From NCBI GenBank assembly GCA_031374735.1, contig JANMGQ010000074.1, positions 1 to 64,000 of the forward strand: a DNA stretch of 64,000 bases. Reading direction: 5' to 3'. Shown piece by piece: positions 1 through 8,475 of the stretch. The translations under genes were made by a program, and so were the position numbers. The notes under the pieces are model-generated. The model had not been told where the DNA came from, ran no database searches, and saw only the letters and a list, made by a program, of their open reading frames with translations. Source of the DNA: JABFRJ01 sp031374735 (GTDB lineage: Bacteria > Pseudomonadota > Alphaproteobacteria > Rhizobiales > Hyphomicrobiaceae). Position 1 is the first letter of the stretch. Each line of letters begins with the position of its first letter.

Positions 1-25
1 TCATGTGCGCGCCTTCGGCGCGCAT
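1..25 (-). CDS. Possible 5' end of a gene leaving the left edge
   Basis: On the minus strand an ATG at 25-23 is preceded, seven bases upstream, by a good AGGAG ribosome-binding sequence. The reading frame (MRAEGAHM) stays open to the window edge. Only eight codons are visible, so no product can be named. A similar GAGTTACCATG string occurs about 100 bp upstream, but the frame starting there closes after eight codons. The first codons lie in a small GC-rich palindrome, so this could also be repeat sequence rather than a gene. Confidence 0.3.
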
Positions 26-551
26 GGTAACTCTCCTGTAACTAGCTGCAGCGCAGCACGAATGCTGCATCGCAAAAATCGCCGCTGCGCGGCAGCTTGT
101 TTCATAGATCAAGGTGTGCGCCGCACATGGTAACTCACCCGGATACGGACGCCTCATATGCGCTTCCTGTTCGTCAGGCCGGCACTTTGCCTCGGGCTTC
201 CTTCAGATCCCGGATCGCTCCGGGCACCCTTGCCGTCGGCTAGCGGTACCCAGGGCCCGCAGAGGACTTCCACCTCCAAGTCATCGGTCGGATACCATCC
301 CGACCAAACGTGCCTCGCGGCACTCCGCGCCATGCCTGGCGCACTCCCGGATGCGTATCGCGGTCCTTCGGCCGCGATACGTCCGGGACACCGAACAATC
401 GGGTTTTGGGATTTCTTCGCACGCTCGGGCGCGGGTATGGCAACGCGTGCAGGATGGCCGCGGCACAGCTGGCATGTGCGCGCGGTGGTGGTCACACCAA
501 GCGCATCCCGCTAGCACCTTTGCCAACGCAGCGGATTGGCAAGAGGCACGC
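26..551. other. Non-coding region with degenerate palindromic repeats
   Basis: No convincing gene is seen in these 526 bases. Frames are open on both strands, but they look like GC-rich noise and have no recognisable domain. The stretch 205-393 contains AGATCCCGGAT and, further on, a long hairpin ending in TCCGGGACACCG. Both strings also occur in the twin palindrome at 46024-46175, so this looks like a degenerate copy of the same dispersed repeat. The promoter of the following transporter gene must lie in this region, but I cannot point to it. Confidence 0.5.
346..393. repeat. Palindromic repeat with long hairpin
   Basis: CCCGGATGCGTATCGCGG (346-363) pairs with CCGCGATACGTCCGGG (372-387) across a short TCCTTCGG loop. 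The twelve bases TCCGGGACACCG (382-393) recur at the right end of the element at 46024-46175. Being non-coding, palindromic and present at two distant intergenic sites fits a REP-like dispersed repeat. Confidence 0.6.
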
Positions 552-1802
552 GTGACGACCAAAACTTCCGCGCATTCGATTGCGCCGCTGCTCGCCGTGC
601 TGATCGCCACTGGGTCGCTGTCGCAGTTCTATCGCACCTCGAATGCCGTTATCGCGCCTGAACTGATCCGTGATCTCGGCTTGTCCTCGCAGCTGCTTGG
701 TACGGCGAACGCGGCGTTCTTTATTGCGTTGATGCTGTTGCAGGTGCCGCTCGGCGTTCTGTTCGATCGCATCGGCGTGCGCCGGTCGGTCGCGATGCTG
801 TCCGTCCCCATGACCGCGGGCGCCGCATTGCATACCATTGCCGACAGTGGCGCCATGCTGGTTGCAGCGCGTTTCCTGGTTGGGCTCGGCTGCGCGGGCA
901 GCTTCATGGCCTCGGTCGTACTGATCCCGCGTTTCGTGCCGCGCGAGCAATGGAGCACGAAGCTCGGACTCGTCTTTGCCGTCAGCCAGGCCGGGTACTT
1001 CCTCGCCGGCGCGCCACTCGCTTATGTGGCGGAAACCATCGGCTGGCGGCGCGGTTTCTTCGGCCTGGCGATCGTGTCGGCGCTCGTCGGCATCGCATTT
1101 TACATCATTGCCCGTGATCGGCCCGAAGGGCATGCTGCTACAGATTCACCCGCACAAGCGTCTGCGTCGGCTCAACCCGGCGTGATCGAAGGCGTACGCC
1201 AGATCTTTGCGCAACCCGGCATCCCCAATCTGTTTGCGCTCTTCGCCGTCGCCTACGCCTCCATGTTCACGATTGTCGGTCTGTGGATCGGACCTTATCT
1301 GCGCGACGTGCATGGTCTCGATGCCGTCGCGCGGGGACATGTCCTGACGCTGGTTGCCATCACCCTTGTCATCGCCAACAGCGGCATCGGGCGGGTGGAG
1401 CGCTATTGGGGGCACACAAAGCCTCTGGTTTTGACGCTGGTCGGCGTGGCCATCGCATCGCTCGCGCTCTGGGCTCTCGTGCCAACGCCGCCGCTCTGGT
1501 TGGCGATCGGCCTGTTGCTCTCGATCTGTCTTGCGTCCAGCTACGGCCCGTTGCTGCTGGCCCAGATCAGGGCACGTGTGCCCGATCACCTCGCGGGGCG
1601 CGGCGCCACGAGCGCCAACTTCTTTCAACTGCTCGGCACGTCGGCTTTGCCGATCCTGACAGGTTTTGTGCCGCCGATGTTCGAGGCGCCGGCTGGCGGC
1701 GGTTACGCTGAAGCCGCATACCGCTGCATGTTTGCATTGATCGCGGTGGTCTTGTCGTGTGGCTTGCTCGCCTACGCCCGGCTGCCACATGAGCGGCGAT
1801 AG
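552..1802 (+). CDS. MFS transporter
   Basis: Major facilitator superfamily permease of about 416 residues with around twelve hydrophobic segments, placed in the inner membrane. The loop between the second and third segments carries the family motif A as GVLFDRIGVRR (about residues 68-78). The frame is open far upstream, but that part is not hydrophobic and runs through palindromic repeat sequence. The GTG at 552, just before the first membrane segment, is therefore the likeliest start. The substrate cannot be read from the sequence. It converges on the patatin gene, with 21 bases between the stops. Confidence 0.85.
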   Translation: MTTKTSAHSIAPLLAVLIATGSLSQFYRTSNAVIAPELIRDLGLSSQLLGTANAAFFIALMLLQVPLGVLFDRIGVRRSVAMLSVPMTAGAALHTIADSGAMLVAARFLVGLGCAGSFMASVVLIPRFVPREQWSTKLGLVFAVSQAGYFLAGAPLAYVAETIGWRRGFFGLAIVSALVGIAFYIIARDRPEGHAATDSPAQASASAQPGVIEGVRQIFAQPGIPNLFALFAVAYASMFTIVGLWIGPYLRDVHGLDAVARGHVLTLVAITLVIANSGIGRVERYWGHTKPLVLTLVGVAIASLALWALVPTPPLWLAIGLLLSICLASSYGPLLLAQIRARVPDHLAGRGATSANFFQLLGTSALPILTGFVPPMFEAPAGGGYAEAAYRCMFALIAVVLSCGLLAYARLPHERR

Positions 1803-1823
1803 GACGCCGCAGAGTCGTGCGCT

Positions 1824-2846
1824 TCAGCTTGCGGACGCCGACACTGGCTCCGCGCCCCCTACGGCACGCGCGCTGCGCGGCGTTCGGCGGATGGCGATTT
1901 CGCGCGCGATATCGTCGATCACGCGGTGCGCCGCCTTTTCGCCGGCCGCGATCAACTCTTCCGCGCGATGGAAATCGAACAGGCTGAAGGCGCCTGTGCG
2001 CGGGGAAATCATGACGTCGGGCGGATCGCCTGCAAGGCGCGAGCGCGCAATGCGGTCCTGCACGATGTTGAAGGCTTCCATCATGACCGTGGACATGCCG
2101 GGGGCCGTATCATTTGCCCCAAACACCTGGCGCTGCAGGAGCTTCTTCAAGGCACGCCCGTTGCGCACGATCAGATTGCTCTGTTGGTCGTCGGGAGCAC
2201 CGGTGTTGAGCGCCGATAGAACCGGCGTCGGTGCTGCATCGAAATCCGTATCGCGGATCGGTGCCATGGTGCCGCGTTCGGCCATATCGGCATTCAGGTT
2301 GACGGCGATGACGTAGCGCGCGCCGAGCGCTCGGGCGACGGAGACAGGCACAGGGTTGACCATCGCGCCGTCGAACAACCAGCGGCCGTCCCGCTCAACA
2401 GGTTTGAAGATGGCAGGCAACGCATAGGACGCGCGCATGGCATCGGTGAGCGAGCCCCGCGACAGCCAGACCTCGTGGCCAGTGCCCATTTCGGTTGCGA
2501 CAGCTGTGAACTTGCGCGGCAAGCCTTCGATCGTCAGCCCATGCAGCTTGGTGTCGAGTTGGCTGCACAGCCGGTCGCCGTTGATGAGGCCGGCGCCGGT
2601 AAAGTTGAAATCGAGAAAGCCCAACACTTTGCGACGTGTCAGCGAGCGCGCAAACGCTTCGAGTTCATCGAGTTCGCCGGCCACATAGCAGCCGCCGACG
2701 ACGGCGCCGATCGAGGTCCCAACGATGATATCAGGATGAATGCCGGCCTTGGCCAGCGTGCGCAGCACGCCGATGTGAGACCAGCCGCGGGCCGCCCCGC
2801 CGCCGAGCGCCAAACCGATTTTGTAATCGACCCTTGGGTCAGACAT
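1824..2846 (-). CDS. Patatin-like phospholipase family protein
   Basis: A 340-residue protein of the RssA/patatin class, which are serine lipid acyl hydrolases using a Ser-Asp dyad. Visible motifs in order are the glycine-rich oxyanion segment GGGAARGW (residues 15-22), the nucleophile elbow GTSIG (43-47) and the DGA motif carrying the catalytic Asp (159-161), followed by NPVP. The ATG at 2846 is chosen because GGAGG lies six bases upstream and the family begins just before the glycine-rich loop. An in-frame ATG ten codons earlier lacks this support. No signal peptide is seen, so it is probably cytoplasmic. The actual lipid substrate is unknown. Confidence 0.9.
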   Translation of the reverse strand: MSDPRVDYKIGLALGGGAARGWSHIGVLRTLAKAGIHPDIIVGTSIGAVVGGCYVAGELDELEAFARSLTRRKVLGFLDFNFTGAGLINGDRLCSQLDTKLHGLTIEGLPRKFTAVATEMGTGHEVWLSRGSLTDAMRASYALPAIFKPVERDGRWLFDGAMVNPVPVSVARALGARYVIAVNLNADMAERGTMAPIRDTDFDAAPTPVLSALNTGAPDDQQSNLIVRNGRALKKLLQRQVFGANDTAPGMSTVMMEAFNIVQDRIARSRLAGDPPDVMISPRTGAFSLFDFHRAEELIAAGEKAAHRVIDDIAREIAIRRTPRSARAVGGAEPVSASAS

Positions 2847-3079
2847 GGCCTGCCTCCGCCGAGGCTCAGTTTTCACAGACGACTTTTCAGACAGTGCCGC
2901 CCGACTTTCGGTCCTCGCACGACACGCCGGCGATTTTGTATCGCCTGAAGGCCATGCAAGGCCCGCGCCGACAGCGCGGCCTCATCATCGAATAGTATCG
3001 AACAGTCCTTAAGCGCCGACTACGCCCGAGTTAACGCGAGCTGCACGGTCGCATCAAAATCGAGACATTTGCGTGACGG

Positions 3080-3532
3080 TTAAGCCGGCGGGTCGAAGCC
3101 AGGCTCGGCCAAAACGAAGCCCGAAAACTCGAACGCGGGCGCGACCGTACATCCAACCAGGACCCATGCCCCAAGCGGACGTGCCATCTGCCACGCCGCT
3201 TTCGGCACGATGGCCTGAGGGCGCTGACCCGACGCCAGATCCTTGCCGAGTTGTATGACACGCCGGGATTGTCCGGGCGATTGGATCGTCAACTCCAGCG
3301 GCGCACCGGCATAGTGATGCCAGACTTCAGCGGCATCGACCGTGTGCCAGCGCGACGCCTCACCCGCGCGCAACAGAAAATAGATGGCTGTCGATGCCGC
3401 GCGTTCGCCTGCACGCGCTGCATCACGGAATGTTTCCACGAAGTGCCCGCCCTCAGGATGGGGCCGAAGGCCGAGTTCGCGAATGATGTCGTCGGCGGTC
3501 AGGTCGTCGGCGGTCATGTCGTCGGCGGTCAT
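3080..3532 (-). CDS. Cupin family protein (DUF985)
   Basis: A 150-residue single-domain protein of the DUF985 cupin family. The conserved parts are LGLRPHPEGGHFVETFR near residue 21, YFLL near 51 and the histidine-rich RWHTVDAAEVWHHYAG (61-76), which in cupins provides metal ligands and part of the barrel. The reaction of this family is not established. The first fifteen residues come from three exact or nearly exact copies of a 15-base unit and read as repeated TADD units, so two ATGs (3532 and 3517) are equally possible starts. The functional domain begins after the repeat. Confidence 0.85.
   Translation of the reverse strand: MTADDMTADDLTADDIIRELGLRPHPEGGHFVETFRDAARAGERAASTAIYFLLRAGEASRWHTVDAAEVWHHYAGAPLELTIQSPGQSRRVIQLGKDLASGQRPQAIVPKAAWQMARPLGAWVLVGCTVAPAFEFSGFVLAEPGFDPPA
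3488..3532. repeat. 15-bp tandem repeat, three copies
   Basis: The unit GTCGTCGGCGGTCAT occurs at 3503-3517 and 3518-3532, and with one change at 3488-3502. It lies at the 5' end of the DUF985 gene, and two copies each supply an in-frame ATG on the minus strand. A change of copy number would keep the frame and only alter the length of the N-terminal tail. Confidence 0.9.
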
Positions 3533-3669
3533 GGGCGCGGACCAGGGAGCGAGTTGATTGTGTTGTCGCGCGCCGTTTTATTCCACGACGGCGACGTAAG
3601 CTTTTTGCGATCAAACATGCATCTGCAATTTCCACTGGCGCAGACGCTCCGGCCGGATATAGTCCGTCT

Positions 3670-4179
3670 ATGCTGCGTTCACCATCAACCGTTCAGATCC
3701 GTTCCGCGCGCTCGGGCGATGCGCGCGATTTGGCTCTGATCTTCAAGGACAGTTGGACGTTGGCCTACACGGGCATCTTGCCATCAGATCAGCTCGCGCA
3801 GCTGCTGGCGAAGCGTGAGAGCCACTGGTGGACGCAGGCGTTGCGCAGTTCAGATCCTATGCTCGTGCTCGAGGTCGGCGGTGTTGTTGCCGGCTATGCG
3901 ACCACCGGGAGGTCGCGCGCACGCAGCAAGTATCAAGGCGAAATCTACGAGCTGTATCTTGCGCCCGTGCATCAGGGCCTTGGCTTTGGCGAACACTTGT
4001 TCGAGGCGTGCCGCCATCGCCTCGACGATCGCGGCTTCAAGGGGCTTGTGGTGTGGGCCCTCGTCGACAACCCCCAGGCCTGCCATTTCTATTGGCGCCG
4101 CGGCGGCAGACCCGTTGCCAGCGTGATGGAGGTGTTCGGCCGCACGCGGCTTGAGAAAGTCGCCTTCGGGTGGCCGTGA
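3670..4179 (+). CDS. GNAT family N-acetyltransferase
   Basis: A 169-residue GCN5-related acetyltransferase. The acetyl-CoA binding core is visible as YELYLAPVHQGLGFGEHLFE (about residues 94-113), with the Q/R-x-x-G-x-G/A type pyrophosphate loop as HQGLGFGEHL, followed by GLVVWALVDNPQACHFYWRRGG, typical of the last strands of the fold. The acceptor is unknown, since these enzymes acetylate amines on small molecules or proteins. It stands alone, and the aldo/keto reductase follows 55 bases later on the same strand. Confidence 0.88.
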   Translation: MLRSPSTVQIRSARSGDARDLALIFKDSWTLAYTGILPSDQLAQLLAKRESHWWTQALRSSDPMLVLEVGGVVAGYATTGRSRARSKYQGEIYELYLAPVHQGLGFGEHLFEACRHRLDDRGFKGLVVWALVDNPQACHFYWRRGGRPVASVMEVFGRTRLEKVAFGWP

Positions 4180-4234
4180 GCTGATCGCATGCGGCCCAAG
4201 ACCGAGCCGACGCATGACACCATAGGAGTTCCAT

Positions 4235-5074
4235 TTGCCCGCCATCCCACATGTGACCGTTCAAGGAGCATCCATCCCCGCCATCGGTCTTGGCACATGG
4301 CCACTGAAAGGTGCCGAGTGCGAAACGGCTGTTACAGCGGCGCTTGGCTGCGGCTATCGCCACATCGATACGGCGTCCATGTATGGCAACGAGGCGGAGG
4401 TCGGACGCGGTTTGAAGGCATCGCCTGTGGCGCGCAAGGACATCTGGGTGACGACCAAGGTTTGGGCGGACGACATCGGCTCGGGCAATCTTGAACGCTC
4501 CGCTGAAAAGAGCCTCAAGGCGCTCCAGCTCGACGCCGTGGATCTGCTGCTGATCCACTGGCCGAACCCAAGCATTCCGCTGGCTGACAGCATCGCCGCA
4601 TTGTGCAACGCCAAGCGCCGCGGCCTGACCAAGCATATTGGCGTATCCAACTTTCCGACAGCCCTGATGCGGGAGGCTGCGGCGCTCACCAGCGAGCCGA
4701 TCGTCACCAACCAGATCGAATATCACCCACATCTCGATCAGCGCAAAGTGCTGGTTGAGGCAAAAGCGCTGGGCTGGTCCGTGACGTCCTATTGCCCACT
4801 TGGACGCGGCAGCGTTGGCGGCGTACTCTCAGAGACCGTCGTGACGGCGATTGCGAAGCGGCATGGCAAGACCCCGGCGCAGGTGGTGGTGCGCTGGCAC
4901 GTACAGCAGCCGGGCGTCATCGCGGTGCCGAAGTCGGCGACGCCCTCGCGCATTGCCGAGAATTTTCAGGTGGCCGACTTTTCGCTCAATGCCGACGAGA
5001 TGCTGCAGCTCTCGTCGCTGAGCCGCGTCGACGGCCGCATCGTCAAACCGGCCGTGCAGCCGAAGTGGGATTGA
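4235..5074 (+). CDS. Aldo/keto reductase (DkgA/DkgB-like)
   Basis: A 279-residue NADPH-dependent aldo/keto reductase of the 2,5-diketo-gluconate reductase type. The catalytic tetrad is complete: Asp45 and Tyr50 in YRHIDTASMYGNE, Lys75 in WVTTKVW and His108 in LLLIHWPNP. The C-terminal cofactor motif appears as VIAVPKSATPSRIAENF. The start is a TTG at 4235 with AGGAG seven bases upstream; no ATG lies close by. The carbonyl substrate cannot be predicted within this broad family. It converges on the ketopantoate-reductase-like gene with a gap of four bases. Confidence 0.92.
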   Translation: MPAIPHVTVQGASIPAIGLGTWPLKGAECETAVTAALGCGYRHIDTASMYGNEAEVGRGLKASPVARKDIWVTTKVWADDIGSGNLERSAEKSLKALQLDAVDLLLIHWPNPSIPLADSIAALCNAKRRGLTKHIGVSNFPTALMREAAALTSEPIVTNQIEYHPHLDQRKVLVEAKALGWSVTSYCPLGRGSVGGVLSETVVTAIAKRHGKTPAQVVVRWHVQQPGVIAVPKSATPSRIAENFQVADFSLNADEMLQLSSLSRVDGRIVKPAVQPKWD

Positions 5075-5078
5075 GATC

Positions 5079-5996
5079 TCATCCGCGACCGGCTTCATAG
5101 GCCTGCACGTTGGCGGCCGCGATGCGCAGCATCGGTGCCGCAATGTCGTTGGCGGTCGCGCGGTCGCGCAGCCAGCCAAGGATATGCTCGCCCTCCGTGC
5201 GGCCGCCCTTCTCCATATCGCGCAACATCGAGGCTTTGTAGTTGCTGTCGGCTGCCTTGAAGATGTTCAGGTATTGCTGCCTGTAGGTGTCGGAAATCTT
5301 GAAGCCTTCAGCCTCGGCGATCTTGGCAACGGTCGCAAACGTTTCCTCGATCAGCCACGCCCCGTCGGCCGCCTTGTTGACCACGCCGAGGGACTGGCGC
5401 GTCAACGTCGTCACGGCTGCGACGGTGCCGAGATGGACGAGCTTCTTCCACAGTTCCGCGCGGATGTTGGGCACAGCCTGAGCGGTGACTTGCGGCTTCG
5501 GGAAGGCCGTGAGCAGGCGCGTCACGCGCTCGCTCATGCGCCCGTCGAGTTCGCCGAAAATGATCTCGTTCCAAGTGTTCATGTGCACGATCTCGCCGAC
5601 TGGCCCGAGCGTCGCTGAAATCTTGCACAGCCCACCCAGCACACGCTCGCGGCCGAACTCTGAGACAAGGCGATCGATATGGCTCATGCCGTTGAGGATC
5701 GGCAGGATGGCCGCGTCGGGGCCAAGGGCTGGTCGGATCGAACGGATGGCATCGTCGAGGTCATAGGCCTTGGCTGTCAGCAGCACGATCTCGGCATCGG
5801 GCTTCACGGAGTCGGCAGTGACGGTCTTCACTTTGCGGCGCAACGCGCCGATGGGGCTCTCGATGACGAGGCCTTTGGCATCGAGCGACGCCTTGCGTGC
5901 CGGCCGGACGAGAAACGTCACGTCGGCCCCATTTTCGGCCAACCACCCACCGTAGTAGCCGCCGAGCGCGCCTGCGCCGAGAACTGTGATTTTCAT
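5079..5996 (-). CDS. Ketopantoate reductase family protein (2-dehydropantoate 2-reductase-like)
   Basis: A 305-residue ApbA/PanE-family dehydrogenase. The N-terminal Rossmann loop GAGALGGYYGG (residues 7-17) binds NADPH. LTAKAYDLDDAI (about 93-104) carries the lysine conserved in the family, and LNGM follows near 120. True PanE makes pantoate for coenzyme A, but Hyphomicrobiales carry many paralogues, so the substrate is uncertain. Its ATG overlaps the stop of the ccmA-like gene by four bases (ATGA), so the two are translationally coupled in the order thioesterase, ccmA, this gene. Confidence 0.85.
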   Translation of the reverse strand: MKITVLGAGALGGYYGGWLAENGADVTFLVRPARKASLDAKGLVIESPIGALRRKVKTVTADSVKPDAEIVLLTAKAYDLDDAIRSIRPALGPDAAILPILNGMSHIDRLVSEFGRERVLGGLCKISATLGPVGEIVHMNTWNEIIFGELDGRMSERVTRLLTAFPKPQVTAQAVPNIRAELWKKLVHLGTVAAVTTLTRQSLGVVNKAADGAWLIEETFATVAKIAEAEGFKISDTYRQQYLNIFKAADSNYKASMLRDMEKGGRTEGEHILGWLRDRATANDIAAPMLRIAAANVQAYEAGRG

Positions 5997-6625
5997 GGCT
6001 GTCCGGGTGTTTGATCGAAGTCACTATCATGGGGGCCGAGGGCCAACTCCCGTGCGCCGTCGACGCCGAGCGGCAGGTGCGTTGCGGCGATGACGATGCC
6101 GCCGCGTGTCATGTGCGCCTTGATCAGGACCGCAACGCGCTCGCGATTGCCCGCATCCAGCGAGACCGTCGGCTCATCCAGCAGCCACAATGGCCGAGGC
6201 GCAAGCAGCAGGCGTGCGAGACCGAGCCGTCGCTTCTGGCCTGCCGAAAGATACTGCGCGGGAATGTCGGTGAGCGACCCAATGTCCAGCGCATCGAGTG
6301 CAGGCGCAACGTCACTCGTTCCGCCGAGGATCGCGCTCCAGGCGACAGCATTTTCAGCCACCGTCAACGCGCCTTTGATGGCGTTTGCATGGCCAACGAG
6401 ATGCGCTTGGTCGCCGACGCTGCGCTCGTCATCGCCACCTTCAAGCGCGACGGTTCCAGCTTCCTGCGGGACAAGACCAGCGATCGTGCGCAACAGCGTG
6501 GTCTTGCCGGTGCCATTGGGCCCCGAAAGGATCAACGCTTCGCCGCTCTCGACCTTGAATGACAGGTCGCGAAAGAGCATGCGGTTGCCGCGCGACTGGG
6601 CGAGGGCGTTGACGATGAGACGCAT
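5993..6625 (-). CDS. ccmA: Heme exporter ATP-binding protein CcmA
   Basis: A 210-residue ABC ATPase. It has Walker A GPNGTGKT (35-42), signature LSAGQKRRL (126-134) and Walker B LWLLDEP (146-152), then TVSLD. The pattern SAGQKRRLGLARLLL with LWLLDEPTVSLD is characteristic of CcmA, which powers a CcmB-containing complex acting on heme during cytochrome c maturation. The start is set by a TGATG overlap with the thioesterase stop; upstream sequence in the same frame is the shifted thioesterase gene. No ccmB, ccmC or other ccm gene is nearby, which is unusual. Another small ABC ATPase function is the alternative. Confidence 0.8.
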   Translation of the reverse strand: MRLIVNALAQSRGNRMLFRDLSFKVESGEALILSGPNGTGKTTLLRTIAGLVPQEAGTVALEGGDDERSVGDQAHLVGHANAIKGALTVAENAVAWSAILGGTSDVAPALDALDIGSLTDIPAQYLSAGQKRRLGLARLLLAPRPLWLLDEPTVSLDAGNRERVAVLIKAHMTRGGIVIAATHLPLGVDGARELALGPHDSDFDQTPGQP

Positions 6626-7038
6626 CACGGTTTTGGCGGCATGATGATTTGCGTCTGCGAGACGACCGCGAGCAGCTTGCCGTCCTCGCCGGTGATCTCC
6701 GTCTGCCAGACCTGCGTGGTCTTGCCTTTGTGAAAGGGCTTCGACGTGCCCGTGACGGTCGTTCCCACTTTTGCGCCACCGATGAAGTTGGTCTTGCTCT
6801 CGATCGTGGCCGTGTGCGCGCCTCCGGGCATATTGACCACTGTCGCCACCGCCCCGAGCGTATCGGCAAAGGCCATGTAGGCGCCGCCGTGCAGAATGCC
6901 ACCGGCGGTGCACATGTCAGCGCGCACGGTCATTTTGCCGACCACGCGCTCCGGCCCGGCCTCGATGACTTCCATGCCGAGCAGCCCCGGCAACATGCTC
7001 CTCATCATGGCATTCATTTGGGCGACGACGTCCGACAT
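6625..7038 (-). CDS. PaaI-family hotdog thioesterase
   Basis: A 137-residue single hotdog domain. The helix motif GGILHGGAYMAFADTLGAVAT (about 46-66) is typical of PaaI/YdiI-type acyl-CoA thioesterases, where the acidic residue after the HGG turn takes part in catalysis. The ATG at 7038 is preceded by CAGGAGCCTGCA, a clear ribosome-binding site. The stop overlaps the ccmA start (TGATG), so it heads a three-gene unit. The acyl-CoA substrate is unknown. A housekeeping role in removing stray acyl-CoA esters is plausible but is an inference. Confidence 0.87.
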   Translation of the reverse strand: MSDVVAQMNAMMRSMLPGLLGMEVIEAGPERVVGKMTVRADMCTAGGILHGGAYMAFADTLGAVATVVNMPGGAHTATIESKTNFIGGAKVGTTVTGTSKPFHKGKTTQVWQTEITGEDGKLLAVVSQTQIIMPPKP

Positions 7039-7153
7039 TGCAGGCTCCTGGTCGTGCGTAACGGGTCGGTGCGATTGGGTTAAGTCCCCCGTCTGTCCCC
7101 GGCCCTCCACGATGAGGGACTAAGGGTGAGGCATCTGTGCTTGAAGTCAAGCT

Positions 7154-7208
7154 GGAAGAGGCTTGGCAGGAAGAGGCTTGGCCATGGGGCGGTCTGGAGC
7201 GGTCTGGC
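7154..7208. repeat. Short tandem duplications upstream of the solA-like gene
   Basis: GGAAGAGGCTTGGCM is present twice in tandem (7154-7168 and 7169-7183). It is followed by two copies of GCGGTCTGGM (7189-7198 and 7199-7208). They lie in the non-coding leader between the divergent thioesterase and oxidase genes. They look like recent slippage duplications and have no evident regulatory meaning. Confidence 0.75.
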
Positions 7209-7301
7209 CACCAGCTGCGATGTTGCGGGCGCACGGATACTTCACGTGGCTCGACGGACATGGGAGACAGGACCACCACAATCGCCAACGGGACCAGACA
7301 C

Positions 7302-8435
7302 GTGAGCAGAAAATACGACGTCATTGTGATCGGCCTCGGGGGCATGGGCTCTGCTGCACTCTGCGCGCTTGCACGGCGCGGCAAGCGCGTTCTTGGCATT
7401 GAACAGTTCGATATCGGCCACGACCTCGGGTCGTCCGCCGCAGGGATTCGCATCTATCGCTTCGCTCAGTTCCTGCACCCCGCCTACGTGCCGCTGATGC
7501 ACCACGCCTTCGAGCATTGGTCGCGTCTTGAGCGTGACGCTGAGGAGCAGGTGCTGTTCCGCACCGGCGGGCTCGATGTCGGCCTGCCCGCAAGCGAAGT
7601 CGTGACCGGTGCAAAACTGGCCTGCACGCAACATGGGCTGACGCATGAGGTGTTGCGGGCGAAAGACGCCATGCAGCGCTTCCCGGCTTGGCAGATGTCA
7701 GATGACATGGAAGCCGTTTATCAGCCGGACGCAGGGTTGTTGGCGGCGGACCGCGCTATATTTGCGCATGTGCGCGTCGCGCTGCGTCTGGGCGCCGATG
7801 TGCAGGTGCGCGAGCGCGTGACAGCGATCACAGAGGCGCGTGATCACGTGACCATCCAGACGAGCCGTGGCCGCTATGAGGCGGGTCAAGTGATCCTCAC
7901 GGCTGGCCCGTGGGCGGCTGAGTGGGCGACGTCCATCGGCGCTAAAGTCGTACCCGAGCGCCAGGTGGTCGGCTGGTTTGCGCCCCGCGTGAACGCGCTG
8001 TTTGGGCGCGCGGCGTTTCCGGTCTTCATCGCTGAAGACGAGACGGGCGTCTATTACGGCCTCCCCGAACACGATCGGCCCGGCATGAAGCTTGGCCGCC
8101 ACGGCCATCGCCACGAGGTGACGACGCCAGACGATGTGCGTCGTGAGATCGATGCCACTGACGAGGCCGTGTTGACGCGCTTCACCCGCCGCTACTACGG
8201 CGATCGCCTTGGCGGGGTGCTGGCCCTAAAAACCTGCATGTACACGAACACGCCCGACAGCCACTTCGTGATCGACCGCCTGCCGGAGCATGGCCGCTCG
8301 TGGCTTGCCGCCGGGTTCTCGGGCCACGGTTACAAATTCTGCGCTGGGATCGGAGAGATCCTGGCCGACCTCGCCATCGACGGGTCGACGCGGCAGGACA
8401 TATCGCTTTTCTCCGCGGGGCGGTTTGGGGCCTGA
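7302..8435 (+). CDS. FAD-dependent amine oxidase (SolA / monomeric sarcosine oxidase family)
   Basis: A 377-residue flavoprotein of the N-methyl-L-tryptophan oxidase / monomeric sarcosine oxidase family. It would oxidise a secondary amine or amino acid with oxygen, giving hydrogen peroxide and an aldehyde or imine. The dinucleotide-binding motif VIGLGGMGSAAL lies at residues 9-20, followed by LGIEQFDIGHDLGSSAAGIRI (about 31-51), the family hallmark region. ALKTCMYTNTPD (about 310) contains the Cys that carries covalent FAD in this family. The GTG at 7302 fits the usual family N-terminus. An ATG at 7260 would add fourteen residues and cannot be excluded. Confidence 0.87.
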   Translation: MSRKYDVIVIGLGGMGSAALCALARRGKRVLGIEQFDIGHDLGSSAAGIRIYRFAQFLHPAYVPLMHHAFEHWSRLERDAEEQVLFRTGGLDVGLPASEVVTGAKLACTQHGLTHEVLRAKDAMQRFPAWQMSDDMEAVYQPDAGLLAADRAIFAHVRVALRLGADVQVRERVTAITEARDHVTIQTSRGRYEAGQVILTAGPWAAEWATSIGAKVVPERQVVGWFAPRVNALFGRAAFPVFIAEDETGVYYGLPEHDRPGMKLGRHGHRHEVTTPDDVRREIDATDEAVLTRFTRRYYGDRLGGVLALKTCMYTNTPDSHFVIDRLPEHGRSWLAAGFSGHGYKFCAGIGEILADLAIDGSTRQDISLFSAGRFGA

Positions 8436-8475
8436 TGGGCGGTTCAGGGCGATCGGGTGAAGTTCCCCCTCTCCC

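Noticed and set aside
114..551. N-terminal extension of the first MFS transporter
   Set aside because: The frame is open, but it runs through a palindromic repeat and encodes a polar, Arg/Ser-rich segment unlike any MFS N-terminus.
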